A stretch of DNA of 64,000 bases from Sphingopyxis sp. DBS4 (GCF_024628865.1 NZ_CP102386.1:1-64000); one strand, 5' to 3'. Shown: positions 26,618 to 36,092, counted from the first letter of the stretch. Notes: generated by a model from the sequence alone, not told the origin. Numbers and translations are program-made.

Positions 26618-27503
26618 TTAGTCTACCTTGCGCCTGGTGGGATCGGGGACGAGAAGGACGTCGCCGGGCACGGCATCGATGATCTTGCGCGCCGTGCTGC
26701 CGATCAGGGTCTCATAGACCATGCCGCCGCCATGAGACCCCACCACGTTGAGATGGCGTCGCGAATTCTCGGCATAGTCCCGCAGCAGCCCCTCGGGCAC
26801 GCCATGTTCGATCATGCGGCTGACCTTGCGCGCGGCGTCGGGCGCGATCCCGGCTTCGGCCAGGAACTTGTCGGCCGCGTCCTTGCCATATCCTTCGAAC
26901 TGCTTCTCGACCTCGGCGCGGCCAAGATAGCCGGCAAAAGGCACGTCATAGGCGTGAAAGAGCGAGATGCCTGCCTCCGGCCGTCTCAAGCGCAACGCGG
27001 GAGGATGCCGAGAAATCGGTGGTTACGAGCATGGTGCGATAGGGCTCGAAAGCACGGTCGCGAACGATCAGGACCGGAACGGGAGATTTGCGGATCAGCC
27101 GGTCAACGGTGTCGCCGAGGAACATGCGCGCGAGCAGTTCGTCGCGGGCGACGCCGGTAACGATCAGATCCGCATGGGACGCCCGGGCAGCACCCAGGAC
27201 CACCTCGGCCGGCGAGCCCGTCTCGACGTGAACCATGATGTCGACACCTGGATCCTCGCGGACCAGATCCCTGTAGATGCGGTCGCGCGCCTTTCGAACC
27301 GGATCGGGCGAGCGGCGCCAGGACGGTAGGTCGCGCAGGCTCCCGAACAGAGGAGAATCTTCAGGCGGAGCAAGCGCGTGAATGACGGTGAGTTCAGCCT
27401 GCCACGCCTTGGCGACCAGCAGGGCACGATCAAGCGCACGGTCGCAGCGATGACTGAGGTCGGTCGCCAAGGCGATGCGCCTGGGAAAAGTGCCTTGGGT
27501 CAT
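26618..27503 (-). pseudogene. Universal stress protein (tandem), frame-broken in the middle
   Basis: The N-terminal part (27503 to about 26990) reads RRIALATDLSHRCDRALDRA through LIVTGVARDELLARMFLGDT and VPVLIVRDR, then enters domain 2 (TMLVTTDFSASSRVALETA). Here the frame is lost. One frame over, the protein continues PEAGISLFHAYDVPFAGYLG and LNVVGSHGGGMVYETLIGST and VLLVPDPT to the stop at 26618. Comparison with related Usps suggests a gap of about 11-14 bases between ALETA and PEAGI, more than a simple run-length error, so this may be a genuine small deletion. If so, only domain 1 is made intact. It sits 11 bp after the P-type ATPase gene and 6 bp before the antiporter gene. Confidence 0.8.
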
Positions 27504-27514
27504 ATTTCGTTCTC

Positions 27515-30205
27515 CTAGTCGTTGAGTTCCTCGAACCAGCCCAGCCGCCGCATGACGTGCTTTTCGACCTCGAGCAGGAGCATGAGAGCCGCGCCGGCGA
27601 CCACAAGCAATGCGAGGTCGGCGAAAGTGAGCGGTCGCGAGTGGAAGATCGCGTTCATGAACGGGGCGTAAGTGAAGAGCGCCTGGCCCAGGATGAGGAC
27701 CGTGATCGCGATCAGCACGGCGGGGGTGCCTACGGTGCCGCGCCAGGTCAGGGACGTCATATGCAGATAGCGGACGTTAAAGAGATAGAAGATCTCCGCG
27801 ACGATGAACATGTTGACGACCATCGTGCGCGCGACTTCAAGCCCGCGGCCCTGATCGAGCGTGTAGAAGAAGATGCCGAGCGTGACCGCGGCGAACAGCA
27901 CCGACACCAGCACGACGCGCCAGAGGAGGAAGGGTGAAAGCAGGGGCGCGCCGCGCTCGCGCGGACGGCGCTGCATGGCGCCGGGCTCGGTGGGTTCGAA
28001 GGCGAGCACCAGACCAAGGGTCGCGGCGAGGATGAGATTGACCCACAGGATCTGGGTTGCCGACATCGGGAGGGCAAACCCCAGCAGGATGGCCAGGACG
28101 ACGGCCAGTGTCTCGCCGCCGTTTGTGGGGATTTCCCAGGAAATGACTTTCCTGATGTTGTCATAGACGGTCCGGCCCTCGCGCACGGCGCTGACGATCG
28201 ATGCGAAATTGTCGTCGAGGAGCACCATCGAGGCGGCCTCCTTCGACGCCTCGGTCCCCTTGATGCCCATCGCCACGCCGACATCGGCCTGCTTGAGCGA
28301 TGGGGCGTCGTTGACGCCATCGCCGGTCATGGCCACGATATTGCCTTGGGCCTGCAGAGCGCGGACAATGCGCAGCTTGTGTTCCGGACTGGTCCGGGCG
28401 AAAACGGAAATCCGGTTGACGGCCTGCTCGAGTTCCTCGTCCGAGAGTTTCTCAAGGTCCAGGCCGGTCATCACCTGGGGGTCATCGGCAAGGTCGAGTT
28501 GACGCGCGATGGCAAGAGCCGTCGCGGCATGATCGCCGGTGATCATCTTGACGGCGATCCCGGCCGAGCGGCACTCCGCGATCGCCTCCCTGGCTTCGAG
28601 GCGCGGCGGGTCGATGAAGCCGACAAGGCCAAGCAACTCGACGCCCGCCATGACGTCCTCGAATGCGATGCGATGCGTACCCGCCGCCATGGCCTTGGCG
28701 CCGAACGCCAAGACGCGCTCGCCTTCGGACCCAGCCTGCGCGATGGCATTTTCCCAATAAGCGCTGTCGCCTGGCGAGGTCATCGCGAAGATAGCCTCCG
28801 GCGCGCCCTTGATGAACAGTGTCATCGCGCCGTCAGGTCCGCGACAGAGCGTCGCCATGAAGCGGTGCGCGGCATCGAATGGGATCTCGTCGATCCGTTC
28901 CCATTCCGAACGCTCCAGTTCCGGATCGACGCCTGCCTTCGCGGCCAGCGCGCACAGCGCGCCTTCCATGGGATCGCCCTCGACGCGCCATTCCTCTCCG
29001 ACCTTGCGCAGCGACGCATCGTTGCACAGGAGACCGCAGCGGATCAGCGGCATCGAAGCGGCCATGGCCTCGGCCTGGTCGCCAGCGCCCACGACCTGGA
29101 TATGGCCTTCCGGGACATAGCCTGAACCGCTGGCGAGCATGGTGCATCGCGCCGAAATGATCCGGCGGGCCGTCATCTCGTTGCGGGTCAGCGTACCGGT
29201 CTTGTCCGAGCAGATCACCGAAGTGGCGCCGAGCGTTTCAACCGCTGGCAGCTTGCGGATGACGGCGTTCCGGGCCGCCATCCGGCGCACGCCGATGGCC
29301 AGCGTGATGGTGATGACCGCGGGCAATCCTTCCGGCACGATGCCCACCGCCAGGGCGACGACGGCGATCAGGGCATCGACCCAGTCGTAGCTGCGCGCCA
29401 GGACAGCGAACGCAAACAGCGCCAGGCCCCCCGCGAGCACGAACCAGGTGAAGCGGCGGGCGAACTGGTCGATCTGCGTCAGGAGGGGCGTCGCCATCAC
29501 CTCGACCGACTGGATCAGCGAGCTGATCCGTCCGATCTGCGTATGCGCGCCTGTCGCGACAGCGATACCGTTCGCTTGTCCCGCAGCGACCAGGGTGCCG
29601 GAGAAGGCCATGTTCTGCCGGTCCGCAAGAACCGTTTCCGCAGGCAGCACCGCCTCGTGCTTCTCGGCCGCGACCGACTCCCCGGTCAGCAGAGCCTCAT
29701 CGATCAGGAGGCGGCGGGCGTGGAGCAACCGGAGATCGACCGGGACGCGATCACCGGCTTCGATGAGAACGAGGTCGCCCGGGACAATTTCTGCGACCGG
29801 GATCGTCAGCCGGGCGCCATCCCGGATGACGCTCGCCTTTGGCGCGATCATCTGCTGGATCGCCTCAAGCGCCTGTTCGGCCTTCCCTTCCTGAATATAA
29901 CCGATGATCGCATTCACGATGACGACGGCCACGATGACCGACGCATCGATCATATGGTCGAGCAATGCGGCCGCGAGCGCGCCGGCGAGCAGGACGTAGA
30001 TCAGGGTATTGTTGAACTGGGCCAGAAAGCGCAGCAGCGGACTGCGCCGGGATGCCTTGGGTAGCGCATTGGGACCGAAACGGGCAACTTGCCGGTCGAC
30101 CTCCCCATGGGAGAGGCCGGTGAGGTCTACATCAAGAACCCTGGCGATCTCGCTGCTCGATAATGCATGCCAGCGCATTTCTTCCAAATCGACAGGCGCC
30201 GACAT
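27515..30205 (-). CDS. Cation-transporting P-type ATPase (P2 type)
   Basis: From [20 protein letters not shown] the protein has 896 residues, typical of P2 Ca2+- or Na+/H+-type pumps. The N-terminal cation ATPase domain has [17 protein letters not shown]; the actuator has [13 protein letters not shown]; the phosphorylation site is [13 protein letters not shown] (D334); the hinge is [18 protein letters not shown]; the C-terminus has six helices. [17 protein letters not shown] in helix M4 is the Ca2+-pump type PEGL motif. The ion is not certain; Ca2+ is most likely given the antiporter two genes on. The start is fixed by GGAGG five bases upstream; a longer frame to 30328 lacks support. It heads the ATPase-Usp-antiporter-Usp series. 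Confidence 0.92.
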   Translation of the reverse strand: MSAPVDLEEMRWHALSSSEIARVLDVDLTGLSHGEVDRQVARFGPNALPKASRRSPLLRFLAQFNNTLIYVLLAGALAAALLDHMIDASVIVAVVIVNAIIGYIQEGKAEQALEAIQQMIAPKASVIRDGARLTIPVAEIVPGDLVLIEAGDRVPVDLRLLHARRLLIDEALLTGESVAAEKHEAVLPAETVLADRQNMAFSGTLVAAGQANGIAVATGAHTQIGRISSLIQSVEVMATPLLTQIDQFARRFTWFVLAGGLALFAFAVLARSYDWVDALIAVVALAVGIVPEGLPAVITITLAIGVRRMAARNAVIRKLPAVETLGATSVICSDKTGTLTRNEMTARRIISARCTMLASGSGYVPEGHIQVVGAGDQAEAMAASMPLIRCGLLCNDASLRKVGEEWRVEGDPMEGALCALAAKAGVDPELERSEWERIDEIPFDAAHRFMATLCRGPDGAMTLFIKGAPEAIFAMTSPGDSAYWENAIAQAGSEGERVLAFGAKAMAAGTHRIAFEDVMAGVELLGLVGFIDPPRLEAREAIAECRSAGIAVKMITGDHAATALAIARQLDLADDPQVMTGLDLEKLSDEELEQAVNRISVFARTSPEHKLRIVRALQAQGNIVAMTGDGVNDAPSLKQADVGVAMGIKGTEASKEAASMVLLDDNFASIVSAVREGRTVYDNIRKVISWEIPTNGGETLAVVLAILLGFALPMSATQILWVNLILAATLGLVLAFEPTEPGAMQRRPRERGAPLLSPFLLWRVVLVSVLFAAVTLGIFFYTLDQGRGLEVARTMVVNMFIVAEIFYLFNVRYLHMTSLTWRGTVGTPAVLIAITVLILGQALFTYAPFMNAIFHSRPLTFADLALLVVAGAALMLLLEVEKHVMRRLGWFEELND

Positions 30206-30590
30206 CAAGCCTCCTTCAGACAGTTTGGGCCATGGGTATCTGGCACAGGGATGCGCGGCTCGGTCACCACTTTGTTGCGTTCCTGAGCTGCGCTCCGATG
30301 CCCTCCAGTTTGATAAATGCGGGGTCAACTAGCCGGACGGGCCGGGTGGACCGCAATCCGGTTATATCCGTAGAGACGCCGCTGCCGTCGACCGATAATA
30401 AACAATGCTGCCCATGCGCGCGCTGGAGCGGCGCGCCGAGGCAATCGAGGTTCACGGAACACAGCAGTTCTTCACATCTTTAACGGTCTCGCAGGAATCC
30501 GGGGCAGCCCCGCATTTGCGAGGATGACGCGCTATGCCGGACCCGCTAGGAACGATCACGATCGCATCTCGACACAGGAAGACGAAATCC
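30206..30590. other. 385-bp intergenic region between ATPase and HU genes
   Basis: No convincing gene; a short minus frame (30264-30455) shows no family. It must hold divergent promoters for the ATPase and the HU gene. The right part contains a nested hairpin described separately. I see no TACGTA here, only TCCGTAGAG near 30368. Confidence 0.4.
30488..30522 (+). promoter_or_regulatory. Nested hairpin in the HU leader region
   Basis: An outer stem CTCGCA (30488-30493) pairs with TGCGAG (30517-30522), and an inner stem CGGGGC (30500-30505) pairs with GCCCCG (30507-30512). There is no T-run. It lies about 70 bp before the HU start and could be a leader structure or protein-binding site. Confidence 0.35.
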
Positions 30591-30866
30591 ATGAATAACA
30601 CTGATCTTGCCGAAAAGATCGCCGCCGAACAGGGGATCACCAAGGCTGACGCGCGCAAGATTGTCGATGCGATATTCGCAGGGATTGGCGAGGCGGCGGC
30701 CAAGGGCGAGGAAATCGCGCTCAACGGGTTTGGCAAGTTCAAGGTCAAGGAAAGCCCGGCGCGGGAGGGCCGGAACCCGGCCACTGGCGAACCTATGACC
30801 ATCAAGGCATCGCGAAAGATCAGCTTTTCGGCGGCCAAAGCCCTGAAAGACAAACTCAACCCGTAA
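30591..30866 (+). CDS. HU-family nucleoid-associated DNA-binding protein
   Basis: The 91-residue protein MNNTDLAEKIAAEQGITKAD continues with ALNGFGKFKVKESPAREGRNPATGEPMTIKA, where GRNPATGE is the HU/IHF beta-arm signature with its intercalating Pro, and ends KISFSAAKALKDKLNP. HU bends and compacts DNA and often rises in dormancy-type responses. The start at 30591 follows CAGGAAG; the longer frame from 30534 lacks a binding site. It is convergent with the gene at 30889, sharing a terminator hairpin. Confidence 0.93.
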   Translation: MNNTDLAEKIAAEQGITKADARKIVDAIFAGIGEAAAKGEEIALNGFGKFKVKESPAREGRNPATGEPMTIKASRKISFSAAKALKDKLNP

Positions 30867-30868
30867 GC

Positions 30869-30900
30869 GCCTTCGGCTATCGCTCTGCTTAGCCAAAGGC
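30869..30900. terminator. Bidirectional terminator-like hairpin
   Basis: GCCTTCGGCT (30869-30878) pairs with AGCCAAAGGC (30891-30900), nine of ten positions, loop 12 nt. It sits just after the HU stop and overlaps the last codons of the convergent gene at 30889. No strong T-run. Confidence 0.45.
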
Positions 30901-31479
30901 CAGTGAACCCTGGTGTTGTCGTGGAGGGGCTGCCTCGAAACGGCCTGCTTGGAGAAGCTTTCGAGCGATCGGTGAAAGCGTGTAGACCGCCTGGCGTTGA
31001 CCGCCTCGATTGTGGTGATCGACGCGGTAGCCTTGATAGTGCCTGCTTAGGATACCTGCGCGAACAAGATCGGACACCGCGCGGCTCACATTCGTCTTGC
31101 CGGATGCGCGAACCCGCCTCCGGACCTCAGCATCGATTTCGCACTCAGCGTCGACGGGATTCTGGGGCAAGGTTCCCGCCTCCTCCATCTCCTGGCGAAC
31201 ACGGTTCGCCAGAGCCATCCTGCGCGGGTAGCTGCTGCCCATCGGCATGAGCGCGTCACACAACCACTCCCGGATAGGGATGGCGCGCCCTCCTTCGAAG
31301 ACGAGCGGGCCGGCGTTGCCATTGGGTCCAGCGATCTTCGCAATCAGATCGAGGATCATGTAAGCGTAGCGAGGCCGCGAGGAGGTTTGCGAAAGCAGTT
31401 CGACAAGACCGGGCATATCGAGCGGCCTGGCATTACGATCGGATGTAAGACGGGTCTGGAGCATGTGAGAATCATGCAC
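30889..31479 (-). CDS. Putative winged-helix regulator, family not recognised
   Basis: The 196-residue soluble protein contains a C-terminal region that looks like a winged helix: INAEVRRRVRASG-like start (CEIDAEVRRRVRASGKTNVS), then RAVSDLVRAGILSRHYQGYR and the wing RGGQRQAVYTLSPIARKLL. The N-terminal half (PGLVELLSQTSSRPRYAYMI, PIREWLCDALMPMGSSYPRR) is unknown. I do not recognise a named family. A near-perfect 28-bp palindrome (31534-31561) stands about 55 bp upstream, where an autoregulator would bind. The ATG at 31479 or the one at 31464 could be used. Confidence 0.55.
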   Translation of the reverse strand: MHDSHMLQTRLTSDRNARPLDMPGLVELLSQTSSRPRYAYMILDLIAKIAGPNGNAGPLVFEGGRAIPIREWLCDALMPMGSSYPRRMALANRVRQEMEEAGTLPQNPVDAECEIDAEVRRRVRASGKTNVSRAVSDLVRAGILSRHYQGYRVDHHNRGGQRQAVYTLSPIARKLLQAGRFEAAPPRQHQGSLAFG

Positions 31480-31533
31480 AGGCAGAACGAAAAGTGAATC
31501 CCTCCATTGGCTCCAGGTACCATTTGTCGGCTA

Positions 31534-31561
31534 TGACACTTTGCCGATGGGTAAAGTGTCA
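31534..31561. promoter_or_regulatory. 28-bp palindrome, probable operator
   Basis: TGACACTTT (31534-31542) and AAAGTGTCA (31553-31561) are exact inverted repeats; the stem extends with one mismatch (GCC against GGT) to a 4-nt centre GATG. It lies 55 bp upstream of the putative regulator start at 31479. There is no T-run, so an operator is more likely than a terminator. Confidence 0.6.
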
Positions 31562-31699
31562 CAGATGCCCGTTTGCAGTCAGGATGAACTTGATTCATTC
31601 TCGGTGCTGGCGCGCCAGGACAACCCAGAGCGACGATCATCCTTGTCCAGAGGCCATAACAAAGCCTCCTCCCGGAGCCGCAGGAGCGGAACGCAGCCC

Positions 31700-32521
31700 C
31701 TAGTGTGCAAAAAGCAACGGGAGCGATGCGCCACTAATCAGATCACGGGTGACGCCGCCAAGGATCATTTCGCGCAAGCGCGAATGCCCGTAGGCACCGA
31801 GGGCGAGCATGGCCGCGCCGCTCCGCCGGGCGGCCGTCACGAGCGCGTCGCCATCCGCCTCATCGCCACCGCGAACCGGTACCACCCTCGATACAAAGCC
31901 GTGCCGGGCAAGGTGGCGGGCTATGTCGGCGCCCGGCTCCGATCCATGCCCCTTCAAGGTTGGTTTTGCGTCGAGAACAAGGATATCAATGCTTGCTCCT
32001 GGAGACGCAAAGGTTGTCGCATCGCGAAGGGCATGCGTTGCTTCCCGTGTAGCATTCCAGCCGATCGCGAGATGTTCGATCGCTCTTGCCTTGTAGCCGC
32101 CTGGCAGGATCAGGACAGGGCGGCCCGATGAAAACAGAATACTCTCGGCGGTTTCGCGGCGGATCGGCGGGTGGTCATAGCTGTCGGCCGGCCCGATAAG
32201 AACAACGTCAGCATAGCGGGCATAGACCGCCGTCTTGACGAAGATCACCGATGGTTGGTCTGAAATCGTGCGTATCTCGACATTGGTGGAACGCGCGAGC
32301 GCGCCGATGCGCTCCTGCTTGGCCTCCACTGCTTCGGTGTAATCCTGCAGGAAGGCATAAGGCCGCACGATCGTGAAAGCGTAGTCAGCCGATGGAAGCG
32401 CCGAGAGAATGACCACGGACAGGCTGGCCTTGTGGAACTCCGCAAAGCCAAGAGCGTCTCGTAGGAACTGTTCGTCCTTGTCGCCGGTATCCACAACCGC
32501 GAGGACATCCTTGATGGCCAT
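31700..32521 (-). CDS. Universal stress protein (tandem, about 273 residues)
   Basis: The protein starts MAIKDVLAVVDTGDKDEQFL; GGAGGAAAGC directly before the ATG fixes this start over one four codons upstream. The first half ends ADVVLIGPADSYDHPPIRRE and VLILPGG; the second starts LAIGWNATREATHALRDATT and ends AMLALGAYGHSRLREMILGG then LPLLFAH. The second half is close to those of the Usps at 24764 and 36132 and keeps the G-x2-G-x9-G loop. A TACGTA box lies 62 bp upstream inside the end of the PRPP synthetase gene, suggesting an own promoter. Confidence 0.9.
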   Translation of the reverse strand: MAIKDVLAVVDTGDKDEQFLRDALGFAEFHKASLSVVILSALPSADYAFTIVRPYAFLQDYTEAVEAKQERIGALARSTNVEIRTISDQPSVIFVKTAVYARYADVVLIGPADSYDHPPIRRETAESILFSSGRPVLILPGGYKARAIEHLAIGWNATREATHALRDATTFASPGASIDILVLDAKPTLKGHGSEPGADIARHLARHGFVSRVVPVRGGDEADGDALVTAARRSGAAMLALGAYGHSRLREMILGGVTRDLISGASLPLLFAH

Positions 32522-32569
32522 GCTTTCCTCCAAAGTGCGGGACGTTTCTACCCAGCGCCGCCGTTCGGT

Positions 32570-33490
32570 TCATTTGGGTGTTCTACGTAATCCTTTCGCA
32601 TCGATGGCCGCGAACTGGCCTGCCAGCGCGTCGCCGAGTATCGAAGCGAGCGTGATCGCATTGCTCGAATGCGGGATGCTGTCGGTCGTCACCAAGCGGC
32701 AGCCGAGGCCCCGGAGCATTGCTTCGGCATCGGATGCGAAGAGGCCATGGACCGCGAGGCAAATCGGCGCGGGGAACCCCTGCTCATGGATCTCCCGCGC
32801 AGCGTTCGCAAGGGTATGGCCCGATGAGATGACATCATCGACGAGGATCGGCGTTCGTCCTTTCCAGGCCGAAAGGTTCGACGCCGCAATGAGGACATCG
32901 CGGTCGCCCCGGCGCGTCTTCGTAAACACCACATGCGGCGCGCCGATATGCCCGGCGATGGCGCCCGCCCATTGTTCGCTCTCGCTGTCGGGACCGATGA
33001 TGAGCGGCGCCTCGACATGATCGCGAATCCATTCCGCCAGAAGCGGGGACGCGGCGAGCGCTTCGGTTTCGATCGAATAGACCTCCTGCAGATTGCCGTA
33101 CCGGTGCAGATGCGGATCAACCGTGACGAGCCCGTCAAATTCGGCGGAGAGCAGTTGGGCAAACTGGCGCGAGGTAAGCGCTTCGCCATCATTGAACCGG
33201 CGATCCTGCCGCAGATAGGCAAGATAGGGCGCCACGAGGTGGACGGATCGCGCACCGTTCTCGCGCAGCAATCGCGCCGTGAAGAGCAACTGCAAAAACC
33301 GGTCATCGGGGTGTGCGAGCGTACACACCACCGCAACAGCGCGCCCCGCAACGGTTGAATGGAGACGAATATAGCTCTCACCATCCGGGAAACGGCGTAA
33401 TTCAAGCTTCCCGACCGCGCTTCCGATACGCTCGGCGATCGCGTTGGTCATACGCTCGTTCCCGAGCATCGGAAACAGCATCATGGTCAT
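32570..33490 (-). CDS. prs: Ribose-phosphate pyrophosphokinase (PRPP synthetase)
   Basis: The 306-residue protein has the Prs pattern: GKLELRRFPDGESYIRL, APYLAYLRQDRRFNDGEALT, VDPHLHRYGNL with metal ligands, and the PRPP loop ILVDDVISSGHTLANAA near residue 220. It transfers pyrophosphate from ATP to ribose-5-phosphate. The catalytic flexible loop is in KTRRGDRDV. It is a divergent, shorter form than housekeeping Prs (about 310-320 residues), probably a second copy. Its start overlaps the stop of the phosphorylase gene (ATGA at 33487-33490), so the two are translated together and may act in one nucleotide-salvage route. Confidence 0.9.
   Translation of the reverse strand: MTMMLFPMLGNERMTNAIAERIGSAVGKLELRRFPDGESYIRLHSTVAGRAVAVVCTLAHPDDRFLQLLFTARLLRENGARSVHLVAPYLAYLRQDRRFNDGEALTSRQFAQLLSAEFDGLVTVDPHLHRYGNLQEVYSIETEALAASPLLAEWIRDHVEAPLIIGPDSESEQWAGAIAGHIGAPHVVFTKTRRGDRDVLIAASNLSAWKGRTPILVDDVISSGHTLANAAREIHEQGFPAPICLAVHGLFASDAEAMLRGLGCRLVTTDSIPHSSNAITLASILGDALAGQFAAIDAKGLRRTPK
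32584..32589. promoter_or_regulatory. Candidate FixJ-type box (TACGTA) upstream of the Usp gene at 31700
   Basis: TACGTA in GATTACGTAGAAC (minus strand), lying inside the last codons of prs and 62 bp before the Usp start at 32521. Being in a coding end yet at the common distance suggests selection for the site. Confidence 0.5.
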
Positions 33491-35058
33491 GGGACGATCA
33501 CGATCATATCCGGATTGGAAGCGGCGTAGGTCAGGGCGTAAGCCATTTCCCCCTGCGACTGCGCATGAAGGGTCAGCAGGGGTTGACCAGCGATGATATC
33601 GTCGCCGAGGCTGACATGCAGGCGCATCCCTGCCGCCGGCACGTCTGGAGCGCCGGCGAGCTTTGCCAGGCGGGCAATCCGGCGATTATCGATATGCGTA
33701 ACCCGGCCACTGTGGGTTGCCGCGATCGGGTGTGTCAGCCTGGCCGTGGGCGGCGTTCGCATTCCGCCCTGAGCATCGCATATACGCTGGAATTTCTGCC
33801 AGGCGCTTCCATCAGCCAGGGTGCGTTCGGCGAGCGCCCTTCCCGTCCCTGCCGCAGCCGCCTCGCCGATTTCCAGGAGGACGCCCGCAAGGATGCAGGC
33901 GCGATCGCGCAGATCCATGGGTGCGTCCGGGTCTCCCGTCAGCACGGCGATGACTTCGCGCGCCTCGAGCGCGGGGCCGATCGCCCGGCCGACCGGCTGT
34001 GTGCCGTCGGTCTGGACGCAGTAGGTGACGATGCCGAAGCGCGCCGCAACGGCACTGAGCGTTGCCGCCAGCCGGTCCGCCGCGGCGGCGCTGCGAACTT
34101 TCGCGGTGGGCCCGACCGGAATGTCGAGAACGACATGGGTGGCTCCCGCCGCAATCTTCTTCGACAGAACCGATGCGATCAATTGTCCTTCGGTATCGAT
34201 ATCGAGCGCGCGCTCGACGCTGATGAAGATATCATCGGCAGGGCTCAGGCGGACCGCACCGCCCCAGGCGAGGCACCCGCCTTCGGAGGCTACCACGCGT
34301 TGCATGGCCTCGAGGTCAAGGTCGACCTGGGTGAGCGTCTCCATGGTATCGGCGGTACCGGCCGGGGAGGTAATCGCGCGCGACGATGTCTTGGGCATGG
34401 TGAGGCCGCAGACAGCCGCGATGGCGACAATGATCGGCGTCGTCCGGTTACCGGGCAGACCCCCAACGCTATGCTTGTCGACGACGATCTCGCTCGGCCA
34501 GCTGAGGCGGTCGCCGGCGTCGACCATGGCTTTAGTGAGGAAATAGGTTTCATCATCGTCGAGCGGGAGAGCAGCCGTCGCCGTCAGGAACGCGGCCAGA
34601 TGCACATCGGTATAGCGCCCGGCAACGACGTCTTCGACAATATGGCTCAAGGCAGCGGCGTCCAGCCGATGCCCATAGATGCGCTGGCGAACGCAGGCAA
34701 TCGATTCAAGTGGCGGTGCATGCCCGACTTGCAGGATGGCCCCCTCCTCGGCGCCGAGCGCCTTCCATGCCGCTTCGGAGAGACCGATTTCGTCGCCAGC
34801 GAGAAATTCGCCATCGACCTGATAAAGCGTTGCCGCAATCGGCTGGCTGCCGTTGCGGATATAGACTTGGGTATGCGCTGCCAGTCCTTCGGCATGGCAG
34901 ACCGGGCTGTCGGTCCGCATCACAGCGACCAGCTCATGGTGCGTGTGTAAGTGAAGACGGCGCGCCCGGGCGAAGGACGGCTCGATCTGCCCTGATACGC
35001 CCAGGTCCTGTAGCGCGGACTGTGCGCCGATGAGGTCGCCGCGCTGATCCTCGATCAC
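33487..35058 (-). CDS. Thymidine phosphorylase family protein (AMP-phosphorylase-like)
   Basis: The 523-residue protein carries an extra N-terminal domain (about 1-100, with HHELVAVMRTDSPVCHAEGL) seen in AMP/NMP phosphorylase-like members, then the glycosyltransferase-3 fold. KHSVGGLPGNRTTPIIVAIA is the phosphate-binding region, followed by TMPKTSSRAITSPAGTADTM. The C-terminal PYNP domain has PIAATHSGRVTHIDNRRIAR. Known members cleave nucleosides or nucleoside monophosphates with phosphate to give ribose-1-phosphate or ribose-1,5-bisphosphate. The start is a GTG whose bases overlap the TGA of the alcohol dehydrogenase gene (GTGA), and the stop overlaps the prs ATG, so three genes form one coupled operon. 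Thymidine or AMP as substrate cannot be decided here. Confidence 0.88.
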   Translation of the reverse strand: MIEDQRGDLIGAQSALQDLGVSGQIEPSFARARRLHLHTHHELVAVMRTDSPVCHAEGLAAHTQVYIRNGSQPIAATLYQVDGEFLAGDEIGLSEAAWKALGAEEGAILQVGHAPPLESIACVRQRIYGHRLDAAALSHIVEDVVAGRYTDVHLAAFLTATAALPLDDDETYFLTKAMVDAGDRLSWPSEIVVDKHSVGGLPGNRTTPIIVAIAAVCGLTMPKTSSRAITSPAGTADTMETLTQVDLDLEAMQRVVASEGGCLAWGGAVRLSPADDIFISVERALDIDTEGQLIASVLSKKIAAGATHVVLDIPVGPTAKVRSAAAADRLAATLSAVAARFGIVTYCVQTDGTQPVGRAIGPALEAREVIAVLTGDPDAPMDLRDRACILAGVLLEIGEAAAAGTGRALAERTLADGSAWQKFQRICDAQGGMRTPPTARLTHPIAATHSGRVTHIDNRRIARLAKLAGAPDVPAAGMRLHVSLGDDIIAGQPLLTLHAQSQGEMAYALTYAASNPDMIVIVP

Positions 35059-36092
35059 GCGGCGATGACCACCTTCAGGGCCTGGGAAGCGGCCGCATTC
35101 GAGAATGTCTCATAGGCGGCGAGGATGTCATCAAGCGCAAAGTGATGGGTAATGAGTTGTTCAGGCTGCAATCGCTTCGCTTCGACCGTCTTGAGAAGCA
35201 TCGGCGTGCTGACGGTATCGACCAGACGCGTCGTGATCGTGATATTGTGCGACCAGAGCTTCTCAAGATGCAGATCGACTTTCGTGCCGTGCACCCCAAC
35301 ATTGGCGATCACCCCGCCCGGCGCGACGAGCTCCTCGCACAGACTGAAGGTCGCAGGCACGCCAACCGCCTCGATCGCCGCATCGACGCCCTTATCATCC
35401 GTCAGGTCGCGAACCAGGCGCACGACGGCATCGCGCGAGCTGTTGAACGTATGCGTGGCGCCGAACCGGCGCGCAACAGCAAGACGATTGTCGTCAAGAT
35501 CGATCATGATGATGAGGGCCGGCGCATAGAACTGCGCGGTGAGCAGGGTCGCAAGACCGATCGGGCCGGCGCCCACGATCGCCACGCTGCTTCCCGGCGC
35601 GACCTTGCCGTTGAGGACGCCGCATTCATAGCCGGTGGGCAGGATATCACTGAGCATGACGAGCGCTTCCTCATCCGCTCCGGCGGGTACCGGATGGAGG
35701 CTGTTGTCGGCATGAGGGATGCGGACGAATTCAGCCTGCGTCCCATCGATGGTATTGCCCAAGGCCCATCCGCCGTCGGTGCAGTGCGAATACATGCCGC
35801 GACGGCAATATTCGCAACGCGCACAGGACGTGATGCAGGAAATGAGGACATGATCACCAGCCTTGAAGCTGCCGACCGCCGTACCGACTTCCTCGACGAT
35901 CCCGACGCCCTCATGGCCAAGAACTCGGCCCGGTTCACAAGTGGGGACATCGCCCTTGAGGATATGCAGATCGGTGCCGCAAATCGTCGTTTTCGTTATC
36001 CGTACAATCGCGTCGGTCGGGGCCTGAATCTCGGGCCTGGGGCGTTCGTCGAGGCTTTTCCGACCAGGACCGTGATAAACCAGAGCTTTCAT
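35055..36092 (-). CDS. Zinc-dependent alcohol dehydrogenase (MDR family)
   Basis: The 345-residue protein MKALVYHGPGRKSLDERPRP has the catalytic zinc ligands in TTICGTDLH and VLGHEGVG, the structural zinc site CARCEYCRRGMYSHC, and the Rossmann motif VAIVGAGPIGLATLL. It resembles class III-like/butanediol or alcohol dehydrogenases and would interconvert an alcohol and aldehyde with NAD(P)H. GGAGG six bases upstream sets the start at 36092 rather than 36110. The TGA stop overlaps the phosphorylase GTG. It follows a Usp gene by 39 bp. Under low oxygen it may reoxidise NADH. Confidence 0.92.
   Translation of the reverse strand: MKALVYHGPGRKSLDERPRPEIQAPTDAIVRITKTTICGTDLHILKGDVPTCEPGRVLGHEGVGIVEEVGTAVGSFKAGDHVLISCITSCARCEYCRRGMYSHCTDGGWALGNTIDGTQAEFVRIPHADNSLHPVPAGADEEALVMLSDILPTGYECGVLNGKVAPGSSVAIVGAGPIGLATLLTAQFYAPALIIMIDLDDNRLAVARRFGATHTFNSSRDAVVRLVRDLTDDKGVDAAIEAVGVPATFSLCEELVAPGGVIANVGVHGTKVDLHLEKLWSHNITITTRLVDTVSTPMLLKTVEAKRLQPEQLITHHFALDDILAAYETFSNAAASQALKVVIAA

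Noticed and set aside
30264-30455. 63-codon minus frame between ATPase and HU
   Set aside because: No family and no ribosome binding site; the region must hold two divergent promoters.
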